Shown: positions 34,201 through 48,082, numbered from the stretch's first letter. The stretch is DNA of 64,000 bases from Hedera helix (GCA_947179155.2 OX359267.1:43166292-43230291); one strand, 5' to 3'. The notes: generated by a model not told the origin, from the sequence alone. Numbers and translations are program-made.

Positions 34201-35381
34201 AACTTATAGTTACTCAAAGAGGTGAGCATCAAACACAGATTTTGTATTATTTAATGCGCCCCAGAATTAAGCTATAACTACTTATAGGTAATGGATGGTA
34301 TGATAATTGATAGTTTCTCCAATGTGATACCTAATAACAAAATTAGAATATCAAATGTCAGTAAATTGATAATCAAGTTCATGCTCGAAATGACAACAAT
34401 AGATGTAATGCAAGCTGGCACATGAGAATCCTAGTTGCTTCAACCTATTGGAGCTAATGAGTACAAACCTCCGAAGTAAGGTAATGCCTGTATGTAGAAT
34501 TATTCTTCGCTGAATGCCCAATGCAACTAACACGACAAGTGGCTTGAAACTGCAAAACATCAAACAGAAAGAAATAAGTTGATTTGCATGTTAAATTCCT
34601 TGCCTCATAAGCTCAAAATCAGCACATCAACACATAATTTCAGACTAAAAGTAACTGGTAAGAAAATGGCAAAAACATTTATACGGCTGAATTGTCAGTG
34701 GCAAGGCAACTGTTTAAAACTCTTTCCTTTTAATGCCCACTAAAGAAAATACTCTTTCCTTTTTTGCTTGTCAAGAAAAAGAGAGTTAATTATGAAGGGG
34801 AAAAATTTAATTAGTTTTTTGTTTTCAAAAATCTGCTTCAATTCAAAACTGGACAGGAAGTTTTCAATATGTGAGTTATCTTCTTTACGTGTGTTATTTC
34901 AACATGGATTTGTCTTGCATCGAAGTTATCTTTATTTGTGTTATTTCAACATGGTTTTATGTTGTTCTGTAGAGAAGAAATGAGTCATATCTTTCTTTTA
35001 ATTAATTAATTTATATCTATGATCATATCTCTATCTTAATATCTTTAAATGCTTCAATATATGAACACTTCCCTGCAAGTTGTTCTGTATGTTTTCTAGT
35101 ATCATAGAGGGATAAATTTTCTTTCATATTGTAACTTTTCCACATTGAGTTTGAGAGGTTGATTGCCTTATTGTCTTTGATCAAATTTCTCGTGTAAATT
35201 TTATATTAATTGTATGCAGGCTGTGGTTAAGAGACTTATGACAGACGTACCATTTGGTGTATTTTTGTCAGGAGGACTGGTTTCATCACTTGTCGCTGCA
35301 GTGGCGTCCCGCTATTTGGTTGATTCGGAAGCTGCTTGCCAGTGGGGGTCGCAGTTACATACCTTTTGCGTTGGCTTGAAG

Positions 35382-38173
35382 GTGCTAATGCTTCTCATAT
35401 GCTAAATTTCTTTGCTGCTTATCTGCTTATATTTTCATTTATTTTTTGTGAGGTGATGATACTTGAAGTATAGCTACAGATGTCTCATCCCAATACCACA
35501 ATATATGGAATTGAATGATAAAGGAAAGAGTCTAAACAATCTTTATCAACTTTTCTTAGGTGAACTTCATTTCTGTAATTTATATAGTCAATTATTGGTA
35601 TGTAAAAGGAATTCTTGCTCAGCTAATACCTGTAGCGAAATTACATGTTTGAATACATAGTAACATGCATGTCATATTGTCATGTGCCCGGGTAATTCCA
35701 TTAACAAATTTATATTCTTGATTTAAGAAAGGAAGTTGTTTTCTAGTCAATCTACACTAATTGAACTGTGTCTAAATAAAATGTAGATTTGGAGATCCTA
35801 ATTAATGAGAAAGATTTACGGAACATGTTCGTGGGTGTTAGAAGATTTAGGACCTGTTTATAAATCTTTTATACGTACTCTTTTCACCTTTTGGTCCTTA
35901 ATATCAACACACTTTAAAAACATAACTTTAACAAGAAATTAAAAAAACTGCTTTTTGACTACTCTGATGAAGTAAAAATTATTATTCCGTATACACTCTG
36001 AATAAAATTGTTTAATAGTTATTTATGTATGCTTCATGGAGACTATTTAAGTTAATTCATCTTCTCCTCATTGGACACAGGTCATTTATACTTTGATTCT
36101 ATCCCTTGTAGCCCATGGTGATATTTCACTTGGGTTCCTAATCTGTTCAAACCAAGAACAATTTCAGCTGTCAGTTGTAAATAGATTTACAGACCTGACA
36201 TGTTCTGAACATAGAATCTCGGAATGTAGGCCTTAAAAAATTGATATTTGCATAGTAAGTGGACAGAGACACTAGTAAGGATATTTGCACTGCAGAGAGA
36301 GAGGGATAGATAATTTTCTTTGGTGCTGAGTGATGGAGCTTTGGAAAATAATCCCATTTGAAATCCCCAAAAAATTGCTTCTGGTCTCACATTAGGATTT
36401 TTTTTCTTTTCAAAATTCATTTTTAACAAGTACAAATATATTCTGCAAGGCACCAAGGGAGTGCCACTAATGTACATCCGGAGCCATAAAAAAGAGACAA
36501 ATTCTATGCCATCATGGCCACACAAACTACATCAGGAAAACTTTAAAGGAAATATTAGTCAAAAGGGTAAAGAGGTCGGCCCTGTAAATTAAAAGCCATC
36601 AAGAAATGGCACCTCTATAATTTAGAAAGTGCATCACATGAAATATTTGTGCTCTACCCATCTATTTTTTTTATTGACTTGGCTTCTTGTAGCCCATGTT
36701 GAGATTGCACTTGTGTTCCTAATGAATTAATTGAAATGGCAGAGGACGGGAGTTTGGTGTAACCTTCTATGTAAAATTGTTTCACATTTTTCTTTGAGAG
36801 GACAGGAACACCCTTCCATTTGATATTGAAGAAATAACTACGCACAACTCATTCTCCCACTACTACAACACGAATAATCATACCTGCTGAATGATCAAAA
36901 TCAAACATTAAAAATAAATTTGAAAGGAGAGAAACACAATAACTAAAGGGAGAATATGAATGTGTGCCATATAATTATTAGTCTGTTATAAATGAAAACA
37001 ATTCCAGATGTTACTTTTCAATATGGATTTGATATAACTGGCATACGGCCCTTACCAAGCTGATTGTACTGTAGCAATTCAAAGATACTCATACATGTAA
37101 CTGGCAACTAACATTATGGTTGAGCAGAAAAACTGCACAAACTTTTTGGTTTACGGTTCCTATTGAAATTACAGTTAAGCACGCTACTCGGCCTCATTTT
37201 ATTTAGTTTGATTTGAGAATTGGGTTGGATAAGTTTTTTGTAATTTTGGGCCTTTAAATTTACTTTTTTAATGGCTTTAGATCTTGAGTTAATATTAACT
37301 TAGCCCTTTAGATTATCAGTATTTGTAGAAAATTATCTTTAGTTTTCCGCTTGGACCTTTAAACTGTCTTTAATTTCAATTTCGGCTTATCTTTTGGGGC
37401 CAACACTAACACAGTCTGCATGGAACTGCAACCAAACTCGCCATCACTTGACTATGTTTAAGGTTGCTATTTTGTAGTAACCACACTTGCGGTTGTAGTT
37501 ACTTGCCTAACTGCACTAAACCACATATCTTCCCTATTGACATTACTATACGATATAATATATGCACAAACACACACACACACACATATATGTGGAAAGA
37601 GAGAGAGAGAATTTCTTCTTGTATGTAGCCGAAAATTTGAATATCAATACTTGACCTGCCTTAATTTTGATCTACTTAGGATTTCACCACTTGTGTGAAT
37701 CTGAAGCCAAATTTGATTATATTTTGGGCAGCCTTATCCATAATAACCTCACATGAGTTGCGTTTGCGACTTCTAGTGTTTTCATGTCTTACGCATGAAA
37801 TAAATTACTCATACACCTGCATTAATTAGTTCAAGTGGACATTTTTAGCCTATTTTTGATAACTTCATCTTATTTTCTAATATCACAGGTTTTCTGTGCC
37901 ATAATGAATTTATTTCTCACTTGATTTTGTTTGTAATGCTACTTGCTAGCCATAGTAACATGCTTTCTACTCTCAATATATGACAAGTTACTTTTTTAAA
38001 TCGGTATATATGTCGGTGCAAATTCTCCCAAAACTATTTTTTGGTGTGTCAAATGCATTCTTCTGTTTCACCTCATGCTCTTCTTTGTTGTATCATGTTT
38101 ATACTATTTGTTGTGGGATTATATCTCGGTAAAAGGTTCGGATCCTCTTCATTTGTTTACATTTGTGTTTCAG
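35382..38173. other. Long intron of the asparagine synthetase pseudogene
   Basis: 2.8 kb between the exon with the SGGLVSS loop and the GSPVLKAA exon. It contains a CA/GA microsatellite (37566-37612) and otherwise non-coding sequence. No transposon ends with a target duplication are resolved. Confidence 0.5.
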
Positions 38174-40714
38174 GGTTCTCCTGTTCTGAAAGCTGCCAGA
38201 GAAGTAGCAGATTATCTTCACACTCATCACCATGAGTTTCACTTTACTGTTCAGGCAAGTTGTCAAACATACAAAAAAGCATTTTTATGTAAATCAACGT
38301 ACCTATAGATTAAACTGGTGTGCTTGCTATACTAGGAAGGTGTAGATGCACTTGAGGAGGTCATTTATCATATTGAAACGTATGACGTGACCACTATCAG
38401 AGCAGCACACCAATGTTTCTTATGTCTCGAAAGATCAAATTTTTGGGAGTAAAAATGGTTCTTTCCGGGGAAGGTTCTGATGAAATTTTTGGTGGTTACT
38501 TGTATTTCCACAAGGAACCTAACAAAATGGAGTTTCATCAGGAAACATGTAGAAAGGTATGACATGTAAGCTGCCTCTTTGTCTTTCTTCTGCACACAAA
38601 TCAATAAAATTACTGTTTATTATCATAGATTGGCCTTTTGGTATGTGGTTCAGTAAGTTTCAAATTCTGATGTCTGGTTTGATATTCAATCAGATTAAAG
38701 CTCTGCATCTCTATGACTGTCTGAGGGCAAACAAATCAACTTCTGCGTGGGGTGTTGAGGCTCGTGTACCGTTTCTAGACAAAGATTTCATTAATGTTGC
38801 AACGAGTATTGATCCAGAGTGGAAATTGGTAAAGCATAAACTTTAACAGTGTGTTATTCTCCTCATTTGAATTGCACAGATGCTGAATAAGGTAGGAGCC
38901 TTTTTTCCATATTTGATTGTTGCTACTAGTCCTGGAAATTAAGACTACATAGTGTATATGGGCTAAAGGATCTACTATAGTAAATTAAAACCCCAACAGG
39001 AAAACTAGAAAAGAAAAAAGATTGATGAATAGGAAGACGACGGGAGAATTGTAGAATTGCAGAGTTTGAATGCAATCTTAATCCAATGATATGGATGCTT
39101 GAAGAGCAGGGTTAAACATAGTTGTGTCACATCAAGATTTCTTAAATTATGAAGGAACTTCATAAAAGCTTTAATATCTCAATCATTAGGACGGTTGTAA
39201 ATAGACGTCTATATACACTGTTGAGCTCCTATTTCAATTGAAGTTGGGTTTCTTTTGTTTTGGGCAACTTCCTTCATAATGGAGATCCGTCACTATCAGT
39301 CAAGGCTCTAGTTAAACTTGTTTATTACATATAAGTGCTTGAATGAACACTTTACGGTTTAAGACGAGCTGTTAAAAAGAAACTCAAATTGAAGCTAGAC
39401 ACCTTACTATATAAGCAATATGTAATCAACAAATTTTTAAGATCTCAACTGTGAGCAAATCTCCAATGAAATTACTTCAAATCTGTGCATGAATAACACA
39501 TAACACAGAAGTGCCCTTCATTCTTTTTACTTTAGGGTTTACTCACCAGGCATTTTTGTATAACTTGTGCTATCACATGGTTTGCTGGTCAACATTATCT
39601 TTGCTCATTATTTTGGTTATCGTATTACAGTTTGGTGGTTGCCTCTTGTATGTCATTGTGGAATAAAATGTCTTCTTGCCACCATTTAATTATAGTTCCA
39701 TGTGTGCTGCATGATCGTAGTTGATTCTTTATATCATATTCTCTCTATAAGTTTGTATAATTGACCTTTCCAAGTTGATATAATGGAACCGGAGTTTTGT
39801 TTTTGTCTCCAGTTAAATTGTCTGTTTAGCATGTAAAATGACGCAGCTGTCAAATTCTAAAATCTCTATACATGCAATGACTTAGTTTATAAGAAAAATT
39901 ACAGATTCGTCCCGATCTTAAAAGGATTGAGAAGTGGATATTGCGCAATGCATTTGATGATGATCAGAACCCATATCTGCCAAAGGTTTGTGCTTTCTTT
40001 CTTGTGTGCTGGTGAATAGTGTTCGAAAAACAAAAGATACATGGGGATACTTTACATATTGTGAATCAGTTGTTGAGAGGTGCTCTTTTTGGTTTTAGCA
40101 CATATTGTACAGACAGAAGGAACAGTTCAGTGATGGAGTTGGGTACAGTTGGATTGATGGCTTGAAGGATCATGCAAACCAACAGGAGTTCCACTTGATC
40201 ATTGCAAAAGTGCTGTGTTTGTATTTATCTAGAGCGCTCTCCGTTTATGCAAATTATCTAATTATCTGTATTATTTCAGGTTACAGATGCAATGTTAATA
40301 AATGCAAACTTTATTTACCCAGAAAATACTCCTACAACAAAAGAGGCGTACTATTACCGTACTATTTTTGAGAGGTTTTTCCCCAAGGTGGGTTTTGCAC
40401 ACTTGAGTTACTCATGATATGATTCCTTATAATCTACTTTCCTTGTTTTCAATTTCTTCCTTCAAGTAATCCCTTTTCAAAGAATCTTTTGTATACTTAA
40501 TTACTACTATTCTTGTAGTGAGATTTTTGACAACTGAGAATAGTAGGTTACACGTCAAGGTTTCAAAACTCTGCAGAAGCACTTTGGGGCCAGGGTGTGC
40601 AGATTTGAGGGGTAGTGGCTGCGGGTGCCTCGGCTATTCACTCACACACACAGATATAAATAAATTATTTGATTGCAAATGTTTCATTTTGCAAAGATTT
40701 GTAAACTTGGATCA

Positions 40715-41300
40715 ATAGTACATGTATCCAAGTGGATATTTGTAAAATTGAAGTTTCTTTTCTTTGAGAGAAAAGCTTTAGGGTGAGTGCTCTCACTGTG
40801 AGCTCTTTTAGTCACTGGATGGTGTCCTCCGACAGCTGAAGAGGAACTCAAGGTGTTTCTGCTCTCTTTGTAGTCTTAATGTTCATTAATTCTTACCGCC
40901 AGCCAAGTGAAGCATTTGTCCATTACATAGCCACCAGCCAAGTGAAGCATTTGTCCATTACATTGCCAGGTTGCATCTGGAAAGAGTTGTAAACTTGCAT
41001 CGGTAGATTCAGTACTAACTACAAGGTGAAGCAGTTCATTTCATTGCCAGGTTTCATCTGGAATATAAAACTTGGATCAATATTACATGTATCCAAGTGG
41101 ATATTCATAATTTAAAGTACTCTTTTCTTTAAGAGAGAGCTTTTGGGCGAGTGCGCTAACTTTGAGTTCTTTTAGTCACTAAATGGTGTCTGGAGACCAC
41201 GCTACCAGACACCAACACTAGATGTATCCAAGTGGATATTCGTAAATTAAAGTTTTCTTTTCTTTAAGAGAAAAGATTTAGGGAGAGTGCACTACTGTGA
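40715..41300 (+). repeat. Imperfect repeats in the last intron of the pseudogene
   Basis: The block TGTATCCAAGTGGATATT followed by CTTTTCTTT..GAGAG and a GTGAGTGC-like end occurs three times, starting near 40723, 41085 and 41222. A shorter pair around CCAGCCAAGTGAAGCATTTG lies at 40900-40970. Confidence 0.7.
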
Positions 41301-41664
41301 CCTCTTAGTCACTGGATGGTGTCTGGCTACCACGCTGCCAAACCTCCGTCGGCTGAAGAAACTCAAGGTGTCACTGCTTTCTTCATAGTCTTAATGTTTC
41401 TCAACTCTTTCCCAGCTAAGTAAAGCATTTGTCCATTACATTTGCTCTTGTAGCTAATTGATTGCATTCCTTATTTTTACACAATTTCTTACCTTTCCAT
41501 TTGAGCAGAATGCTGCAAGGTCAACAGTTCCGGGAGGTCCAAGTGTGGCATGCAGTACAGCAAAAGCATTGGAATGGGATGCGGCATGGTCCAAAAACCC
41601 TGATCCATCCGGCCGAGCTGCTCTTGGTGTTCATTCAGCTGCTTATGAGCACGTCGAAGCTTAA

Positions 41665-42627
41665 GAAGAATGTAATTGATGGCTCCATTTAATATCAGAA
41701 AGCAGGAATAGAGAAATAGCAGTTTCCTTGGTAGATTCTATTGCATGGATTCAATTTTCAGTAGAAGTTATTGGTTGGTTGCAATCAGGATTTGATTTCA
41801 AATTGAAAGGTATTTTATTTCTTTAGGAGCTGGTTTTTATTTTGGTAAATTCCTTTTTATTTTTGCCATGTTTTTTTTGGTGGTTTATAAAATTATGAAT
41901 GGTTTGATTAACTTTAGAATTTGAGCTGATTTTGTGACAGATCATGTAGTTGGAATTGCAGTTGTCTAGATATTAGACATTACTGGCTCGGGTGTTGTTA
42001 ACACAACTGTATGCAGCTTATTTATGTAATTGTCTTGGATAATTCTTGCTAAGCAATTTATAATCTACCGTCCTGATTATAGTCTTTTCCCTCCAGTTCT
42101 AAATTTCTCGCGTCTTACCATCTCGAGTGAGATATAATGTTGAGCTTTGCAAATGAAAAGTGCATTGATTTATAAAAGATAAACATGGGAACTAACTAGT
42201 CCTCAAATTTATATAATTACATTACCCTGTCATCGATGCCTAAATAACTTGTATGTATAAAGATAAACATGGAACTAACTTGTATTTATAAAGGTAAACA
42301 TGGTGCGAATATACAATAACTTTTTTTGTGACGGAGTGAGTAATTTTCCATTAGTGTCCTAAATACTCCATTTCATCACCCAAAATTGGCCAAGAAGAAT
42401 ATACAACAGAAAATTGTATTAGGTGCAGTAAATGTATATACATAGCATTGCATGTCTAGATCTTTTTATTAGTCCTTTTTAAGAGGAGGCAGGTTTAGAT
42501 ATATACAATACAACTTCTGCTTTCACTTGCTTGTTCGGTATCAAGCATGAGTATCAAATCTAAATAGCCAGTAGACTTGTTCACCAAGTTACCAATCATC
42601 ACAGTGAAATGAGGAAGTTTGCTTCTT
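41665..42627. other. Intergenic region between the pseudogene and the TLDc gene
   Basis: It holds the former 3' flank of the asparagine synthetase copy and the probable 3' untranslated region of the minus-strand TLDc gene (to about 42480). No other gene is seen. Confidence 0.5.
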
Positions 42628-42877
42628 TTACCAACGGCAAATGCCTGGGGCCTCAGTCCGCAACAAAGAAATCATCTCCTCATACTTAGAAGCATACACA
42701 AAGCCCCACAGCTGCATAAAAACAAGAGGTGCATTAATATTATTTGATAGTGATATCTTTCATCTTCTGCTATATATATAGTAAATGAAATTCTTTGAAC
42801 AAATGCCATATGTTTATCAAACTCATGACAGTAGTTGACACTTACAGGAGTAATATCAGATGTGTGTGTTTGTGTGA

Positions 42878-42920
<43 letters not shown>

Positions 42921-45900
42921 TAGGGAGTTATTTGAGCACCTCGATTTCCTTCACTTCAAAATCTTCAGTGCGCGCCAAACAAGGGTTTCCATAGGTTTCC
43001 GAGGCCGAACTTGAACCAATTAACCTTGAAAAGGAAAAATAAAAGATGTAGCAATATGTTGAGAATAATATAAGACATTTCAATCAGGATCCGGAGAATT
43101 TAATTAAAAAAAGAAAATTAAGGAAAGGGAGTAGAATACTCACAGATCACCATCCAAATAGAGTGCAAAGTGACTACCCCCACCCAAGGCTAAATAGTCA
43201 GTGGAGCACAAAGTGAAATATCGGTTCATACCTGCTTGATGTGTTGGCTAGACGTCAATTACATTAAATTTACAAAAATACAAACTGTTGATCTAAATCA
43301 CCTTGAAAGATTCAAAGCAAATTAAAAGGCGAACCAAATAAGTAATAAAGCATAATAAATCATTTGACTTGTACTATCTGATGTCACTAACTGTTCTAAT
43401 GATAGCAAAATGTGCAGGACTGCTAGCCATCGAAGTTCTCAGTGCACATAATGAGACTTAAATAGTATATAAATGATTCTATAAAGCTTTACAACAATTT
43501 TTTTTTTGGGAATAACATAAGCAAAGCTATTAGAATATCATCAGATCTATAAAGCTACAATCATGGATAGCAAATTATCTTTCCATCACTAATGAAAAAA
43601 AAAACTAGAAGGAAAAGAAATCTTGATGCAGAACAGATGAATGCTCAACTCAACAACACCTTTTATACCAAACTAGTAGTGGAGAAGGTTAAAAATGAAA
43701 AGAAAAAATAAACTAAATAAGAAAAGAATAAAATAAATAATTTAAAATAATTGAATAAAAATAGCCGATTTAAGTAGAATAAAAACATGGGTATATATAC
43801 AAAAAAACATATACACATATAAAGTACCAAGTAAATAAATAACTAATTCATGGAATGCTGAACAGATGTATGCTAAATGAAAATTTGATGGAATGAAGAA
43901 AAAAAATGCTAAATACCTGTGGGACAATATATTACTGGACGGCCAGTCGTATTTGTGAAAACAAATGTATTATTTGTTCCCTGGGGAAAAAATCAGCGTA
44001 GAGTAAGAAAAGAGAAACAAAATCCTTGCCAAAAGTTTCCAGGAAAAGTTAATTTGCATCACCTGATATCTTCTCTTGTTAGTAGGTCTTAAGGGTGCCT
44101 CAACCAAGCCACCAAATATTGCACCTTTACGGTCTCCAACAACCTACAAAATTTAACAGAATGTATATAGGTTGTTAAGTAAATTAGAAGGTCAAACACG
44201 TGTGTGTGTGTGTATTATGTCTAAATGAAATGCATCCCTTTGATGCAACCCATGGGTTTTCAGAGGGTACACATTTCTGAACCCAAACCTCATAATCATT
44301 TAGCTCAACCAAGAGGGTAGGAGTCGGGCAAAGCACTTTCTAGATTTGACATCGTCAATATGAAATCTCAAACGTCAAATAGAAAATTTAAGACAAAAAT
44401 GTAAAATCAAGGAAGCTGTAAAAGCTAAATGATAATCCCACAACAGTTTTTGTTAATGTCAACAAAAGATACAACTCTTACAGTATATGGTACAATATTA
44501 TAATGCACCACATGCTTTGGCTTTATCAAGAGCTGTTGTGGATTCCCTTGTAAAATTTGTCAATGTAATGTGGCTTCAGTTATATCTTCCCATATCGTTT
44601 AATCAACATCCTGATGGGAAACAGTACATGCACAATGATATGTAAATCAATGATGTTGGCTTTTATCTTTAAAGCATAAACTCTAAAGCCTGCAAAACTG
44701 GTATCTCACACTTAGATGCTTAAGATACTAAACTTTTCTGTATGCAAATATACAATGACTTGTAAACTACACCGACCATTTCGGTCAATTGATCAGAACC
44801 ATGCTACAATCTATGGTAAATTACAGAAAGTGAGAAAACTCTTTCAGTTGATGATAGTAGAAATCATTTGCTTCTAGTCTATAATCTATAAACATGATAA
44901 AACTAACAACGTACAATTGTTGACCAAAGAGTTATAACTAATTCAGTAATTTGGTATGTGAAAGGGAAATATATCCAAAGCAAACTATTATACCGTAAAA
45001 ATAAAAAATAAAAATCCCCAATCAAATACTACAACTTAGGACAATAGAATTAATAAGGAGATCATTGTTAGACCATCATTTTTTGGTTTAGGACTCATAT
45101 ATGTGACAAAATAATATTTAATTCATCCTTGGCAGGTTTTCATCTTGAGGGGGACAGAAAGAGACAGAGTGAAGACAGCTTTATTCAAGTAAAAATATCT
45201 CACACTTGATACAGTTAACAAATGATCGAACTTACTTATAAGCACATAGACGAAAGGCATACGATAATAATCTTAAGATAAAAATTAAATAGTATAATCA
45301 AATGTTTGTGTGGAGATCTACTTTTTCCATACTATTGGGAACAAGAAAGTACCAGCAGACTTGGGCCTGGGCAAAGCATGCTTCTTCTGTATAAAGTTGA
45401 AAGTGATATGCCATGCCTCCACGTACTGCAGATGACGAAACAGAGATATTTTAAGTTCCAAAGTTATCATAAAATTAAGATGGTCAACTTGTGAAAGATT
45501 AACATTCAATTTAAGAGTAAGAAACATTAAATCCTTTTTTGATGGAACAATTCATTTTTACATCGATGATAGTTTATGATGAAAGTATACTCTGGTGGAA
45601 ATATAGCTTGGTTGGTATGTTAGATTTTCTTATCATTCCTTACCTGTATAGCAAGACCCATTTCCTGCCCTGTACAAGTACGGGAAATGAAACATAAAGA
45701 GCTCCTCGTGTCTTCTCGGACAGAAGCAATGAGCACTCGGAAGTTTCTGGAAGATTGTCTAGAGGAATAGACTTGTTTAAAGTTTGCATTGAAATTCCAT
45801 CATCTCTAAAAACGGAAGAACTGTTTTCTTCATCAATAGACATGTCGGAATTACTCTTGGCTGAGGCTTGGCGATAGCCACTAAATCTAGAAGCCTGATA

Positions 45901-47632
45901 GATAGCTCTCCCAACGGATTGTTTACCCCTAGAAAGCAAACCTTTCTTTCCACTACTCTCTTTCATTGTTACATCAGATGCTGATTCATTATCCAGTTGA
46001 TACTCATTTGATCCATTGATGTTAGAATTACTTCCAGAGTCTGAAGAAGATAGTAAAGAATAAAGGAATGCAGAAAAGGAAGATGTATCAGGCCCTTCAA
46101 CTGAATTCCCAGTACTTTCCTCTGAAATAGACTCTAGTTGACTTCTTTTTGGCTCGGCGGCATCTTCCTAACAAAACAAAAATATATAACATGAGAGGAA
46201 GAGGGACACTCACATGGGGCATAAAGTGGGATTTCTACTAACCTTAGAGCATTAAACATTTCAGAGTAATTGATTTGCAATTTCGCAAATTAAAGAAAGA
46301 TCGTTTTAAGTTTTTATCTTTGTTTGAGGTGGCATGCATTAACTATTTGTTATGACCAAATTATATTTTATCCTTGCCCCTTTGGGAGCACAAAAATTGA
46401 TTATGTGAGAGGATGTAGAGGAGAAAATGGTCGAATTAACTGAGAAATGGAAAGAAAAAAATTATCATAATATCCTAGTAGATAAATTCAAATGCATTTG
46501 ATGAAACAGGGTGACTAATTTGGAAATATTTGCAGTTGTAACGAGTGTCTAGTTTCTTCATTAATTAGTGAGATAAATAAATGGAATTTCTAGTATTACA
46601 ACCCTACTTACTTTTTATAACACAGACACATATATGAACTAGGCTACTCATTTGATAAACTTAAAATTTCATACTTGCTTCAGCAAATCTTCTTACGATA
46701 ACAACAAAAAAAAGTTAAATATTTCCATGGAGATCAAAGTGATAGCCTAGGAAAAGATCCACCAACTAAGTAGAAATGCAGATTCAACTCTAATTCCATT
46801 CATACAAAATAAATGCTCAATTCTTAATGAAGCCAAATATATGTATATGAATAATTAATACAAATTCCCACTAGACCCCTTAACACTGAACTCCAAAAAT
46901 GACACGTAAGGCCTGTTCGGTGCTAACTTATAAGTTGGTCTTGCTAAAAAAGTGTTCGTTTAGAACTTATACGTCAACTTATAAATTGACTTATAAGTTA
47001 GAAAAAATAAGTAAGTAAAACTTACTTATTTTTTTTTTACTTATAAGTCATTTTTTAAGTTTTGATCAAACTTATTGAAATGTCCATCTTGCCCTCTTTT
47101 ATTTTAACACGTTATTTGCTTTGAGGTTATTTTAGTAATCTTAACATTTTATTTTAACTTATAAATCATCGAACACATCCACAACTCTTACTTATAATTC
47201 CTGACTTATAAGTAAAAATGATGCCGAACATTTCTACTTATAAATCTACTAAAATTTTAACTTATAAATCGACTAAAATTTTAACTTTTAAGTCAAAAAA
47301 TTAAAGTCACTCCCAAACGGGCCCGTAGAGCTTCCCAACATTAACAATAAAGAACACCCATTTTTTTAGTGGATAAATTGCGATCAAGAATTGGGTCTTC
47401 GTGTATCAATCGAAAATATGCATCTTCCTAGTAAAATAGATCAAATTATATACACTAGCAAGAACTAAGAAATTAAGAGAGAGAAACTTACAGAGGGTGG
47501 ATGCTGAATAATGGGTTTTGATGAAGGTTTATCAGAGATGGGGTTGAGGAGGACAGTGGTGAGATCAGAAACAAGGTGAGCTGCTTTACTCCTTAACGAT
47601 GAGGCCTGTGGCTGCTGTCTTTGCTTTCCCAT
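42628..47632 (-). CDS. TLDc-domain protein (OXR1/NCOA7-like family), eight coding exons
   Basis: Exons on the minus strand are 47632-47492, 46167-45644, 45425-45353, 44143-44063, 43980-43917, 43231-43144, 43024-42940 and 42711-42628. All introns are GT-AG and phases join without a stop, giving 379 residues. The N-terminus (MGKQRQQPQASSLRSKAAHL) precedes a Ser-rich acidic region. The TLDc domain starts near residue 195 with SFPVLVQGRKWVLLYSTWRH and continues with LLVVGDRKGAIFGGLVEAP, TNKRRYQGTNNTFVFT, YFTLCSTDYLALGGG and ETYGNPCLA. It ends ELWGFVYASKYEE. TLDc proteins are linked to oxidative stress resistance and V-ATPase regulation; a role for this plant copy is inference. An in-frame ATG at 47638 is an alternative start. 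The gene looks intact. Confidence 0.9.
42880..42919 (+). repeat. Poly-G run of 40 in a TLDc intron
   Basis: An uninterrupted run of G, equal to poly-C in the TLDc sense strand, starting about 20 nt after the donor of the last intron. Length is uncertain in any assembly because such runs are error-prone. Confidence 0.9.
46912..47327. mobile_element. MITE-like element in first TLDc intron
   Basis: The left end GGCCTGTTCGGTGCTAACTT and the complement of the right end (GGCCCGTTTGGGAGTGACTT) are imperfect inverted repeats. ACTTATAAGT-type palindromic words recur inside. This pattern is common in plant MITEs beginning GGCCTGTTYGG. A target duplication could not be settled. Confidence 0.55.
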
Positions 47633-48006
47633 CTTCATTCTTTCTTTCGGCTTATAATATACATATTCATCCCACAGTCCGAAGGAATATACACACCAAG
47701 ACACCGACCCTTTTTCTCTTTCTAGCTTTCTGTTTCTGCAAAATGATCTTGTTTGGTAGGAATGGATTAGGGATTCATCAGCTGGTGGAGGAGCGAGTAT
47801 TTTCCAAGCGAACCTTTTTTTTTTTGGAAATGATCAGCTTCGTTTTTCTATGTGGATTATCTACATAGTTTCATAGTTTATTATTTTTTTTATTAGTAGT
47901 GGAGTATTGTTGTTTATGGGTCAAGGAATTAGTCAAAATATTGTCCAGTCAGAAATTGGATAAGTTTCTAGCTACATTACTAAAAATGCTATCATTTCAA
48001 TCAAAA
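47633..48006. other. Upstream region of the TLDc gene and spacer before the tRNA gene
   Basis: This contains the 5' untranslated region and promoter of the minus-strand TLDc gene. No distinct element is recognised. Confidence 0.4.
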
Positions 48007-48079
48007 GACTCTGTGGCCCAATGGATAAGGCGCTGGTCTACGAAACCAGAGATTCTGGGTTCGATCCCCAGCAGAGTCG
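48007..48079 (+). tRNA. tRNA-Arg (anticodon ACG)
   Basis: 73 nt, no intron. The acceptor arm GACTCTG pairs perfectly with CAGAGTC, discriminator G. The anticodon stem is CTGGT/ACCAG with loop CTACGAA, so the anticodon is ACG, read as inosine-CG to decode CGU, CGC and CGA. The variable loop is AGATT. The T arm is CTGGG-TTCGATC-CCCAG. B-box GGTTCGATCCC and A-box TGGCCCAATGG are intact. A T run follows at 48082. It is expected to be functional. Confidence 0.95.
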
Positions 48080-48082
48080 TCG

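Larger units (their letters stand above)
29729..41664 (+). pseudogene. ASN: Asparagine synthetase (glutamine-hydrolysing) pseudogene, unprocessed
   Basis: The intact family enzyme makes asparagine from aspartate, glutamine and ATP. Recognisable exons are 29729-29808 (MCRILAVFGCVDNSQ), 30287-30425 (LRHRGPDWSG), 30926-31021, about 31110-31206, 32238-32327, 35220-35381, 38174-38254, 38336-38556, 38694-38828, 39905-39985, 40099-40185, 40280-40387 and 41509-41664 (ending YEHVEA-stop). Introns are retained, so this is not a retrocopy. Lesions: Gly3 to Arg beside the catalytic Cys2; in-frame TGA at 30354-30356 (usually CGA); the first 15 or so codons of the fourth exon missing; the exon with the usual LRRWYNPPW block not found; the ATP-pyrophosphatase loop reads SGGLVSS instead of SGGLDSS; a 1-nt deletion near 38402 (that exon is 221 nt, not 222); and a lost GT donor after 40185. 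Such a protein could not be active. Confidence 0.93.

Noticed and set aside
29729..41664. Annotating asparagine synthetase as a functional gene
   Set aside because: There is an in-frame stop, a frameshift, missing exon parts, a lost donor, and substitutions beside the catalytic cysteine and in the ATP loop.
45318..45494. Overlapping ORFs on both strands near the third TLDc exon
   Set aside because: They are shadows of the 73-nt TLDc exon read in other frames. The splice-joined frame gives the conserved TLDc sequence.
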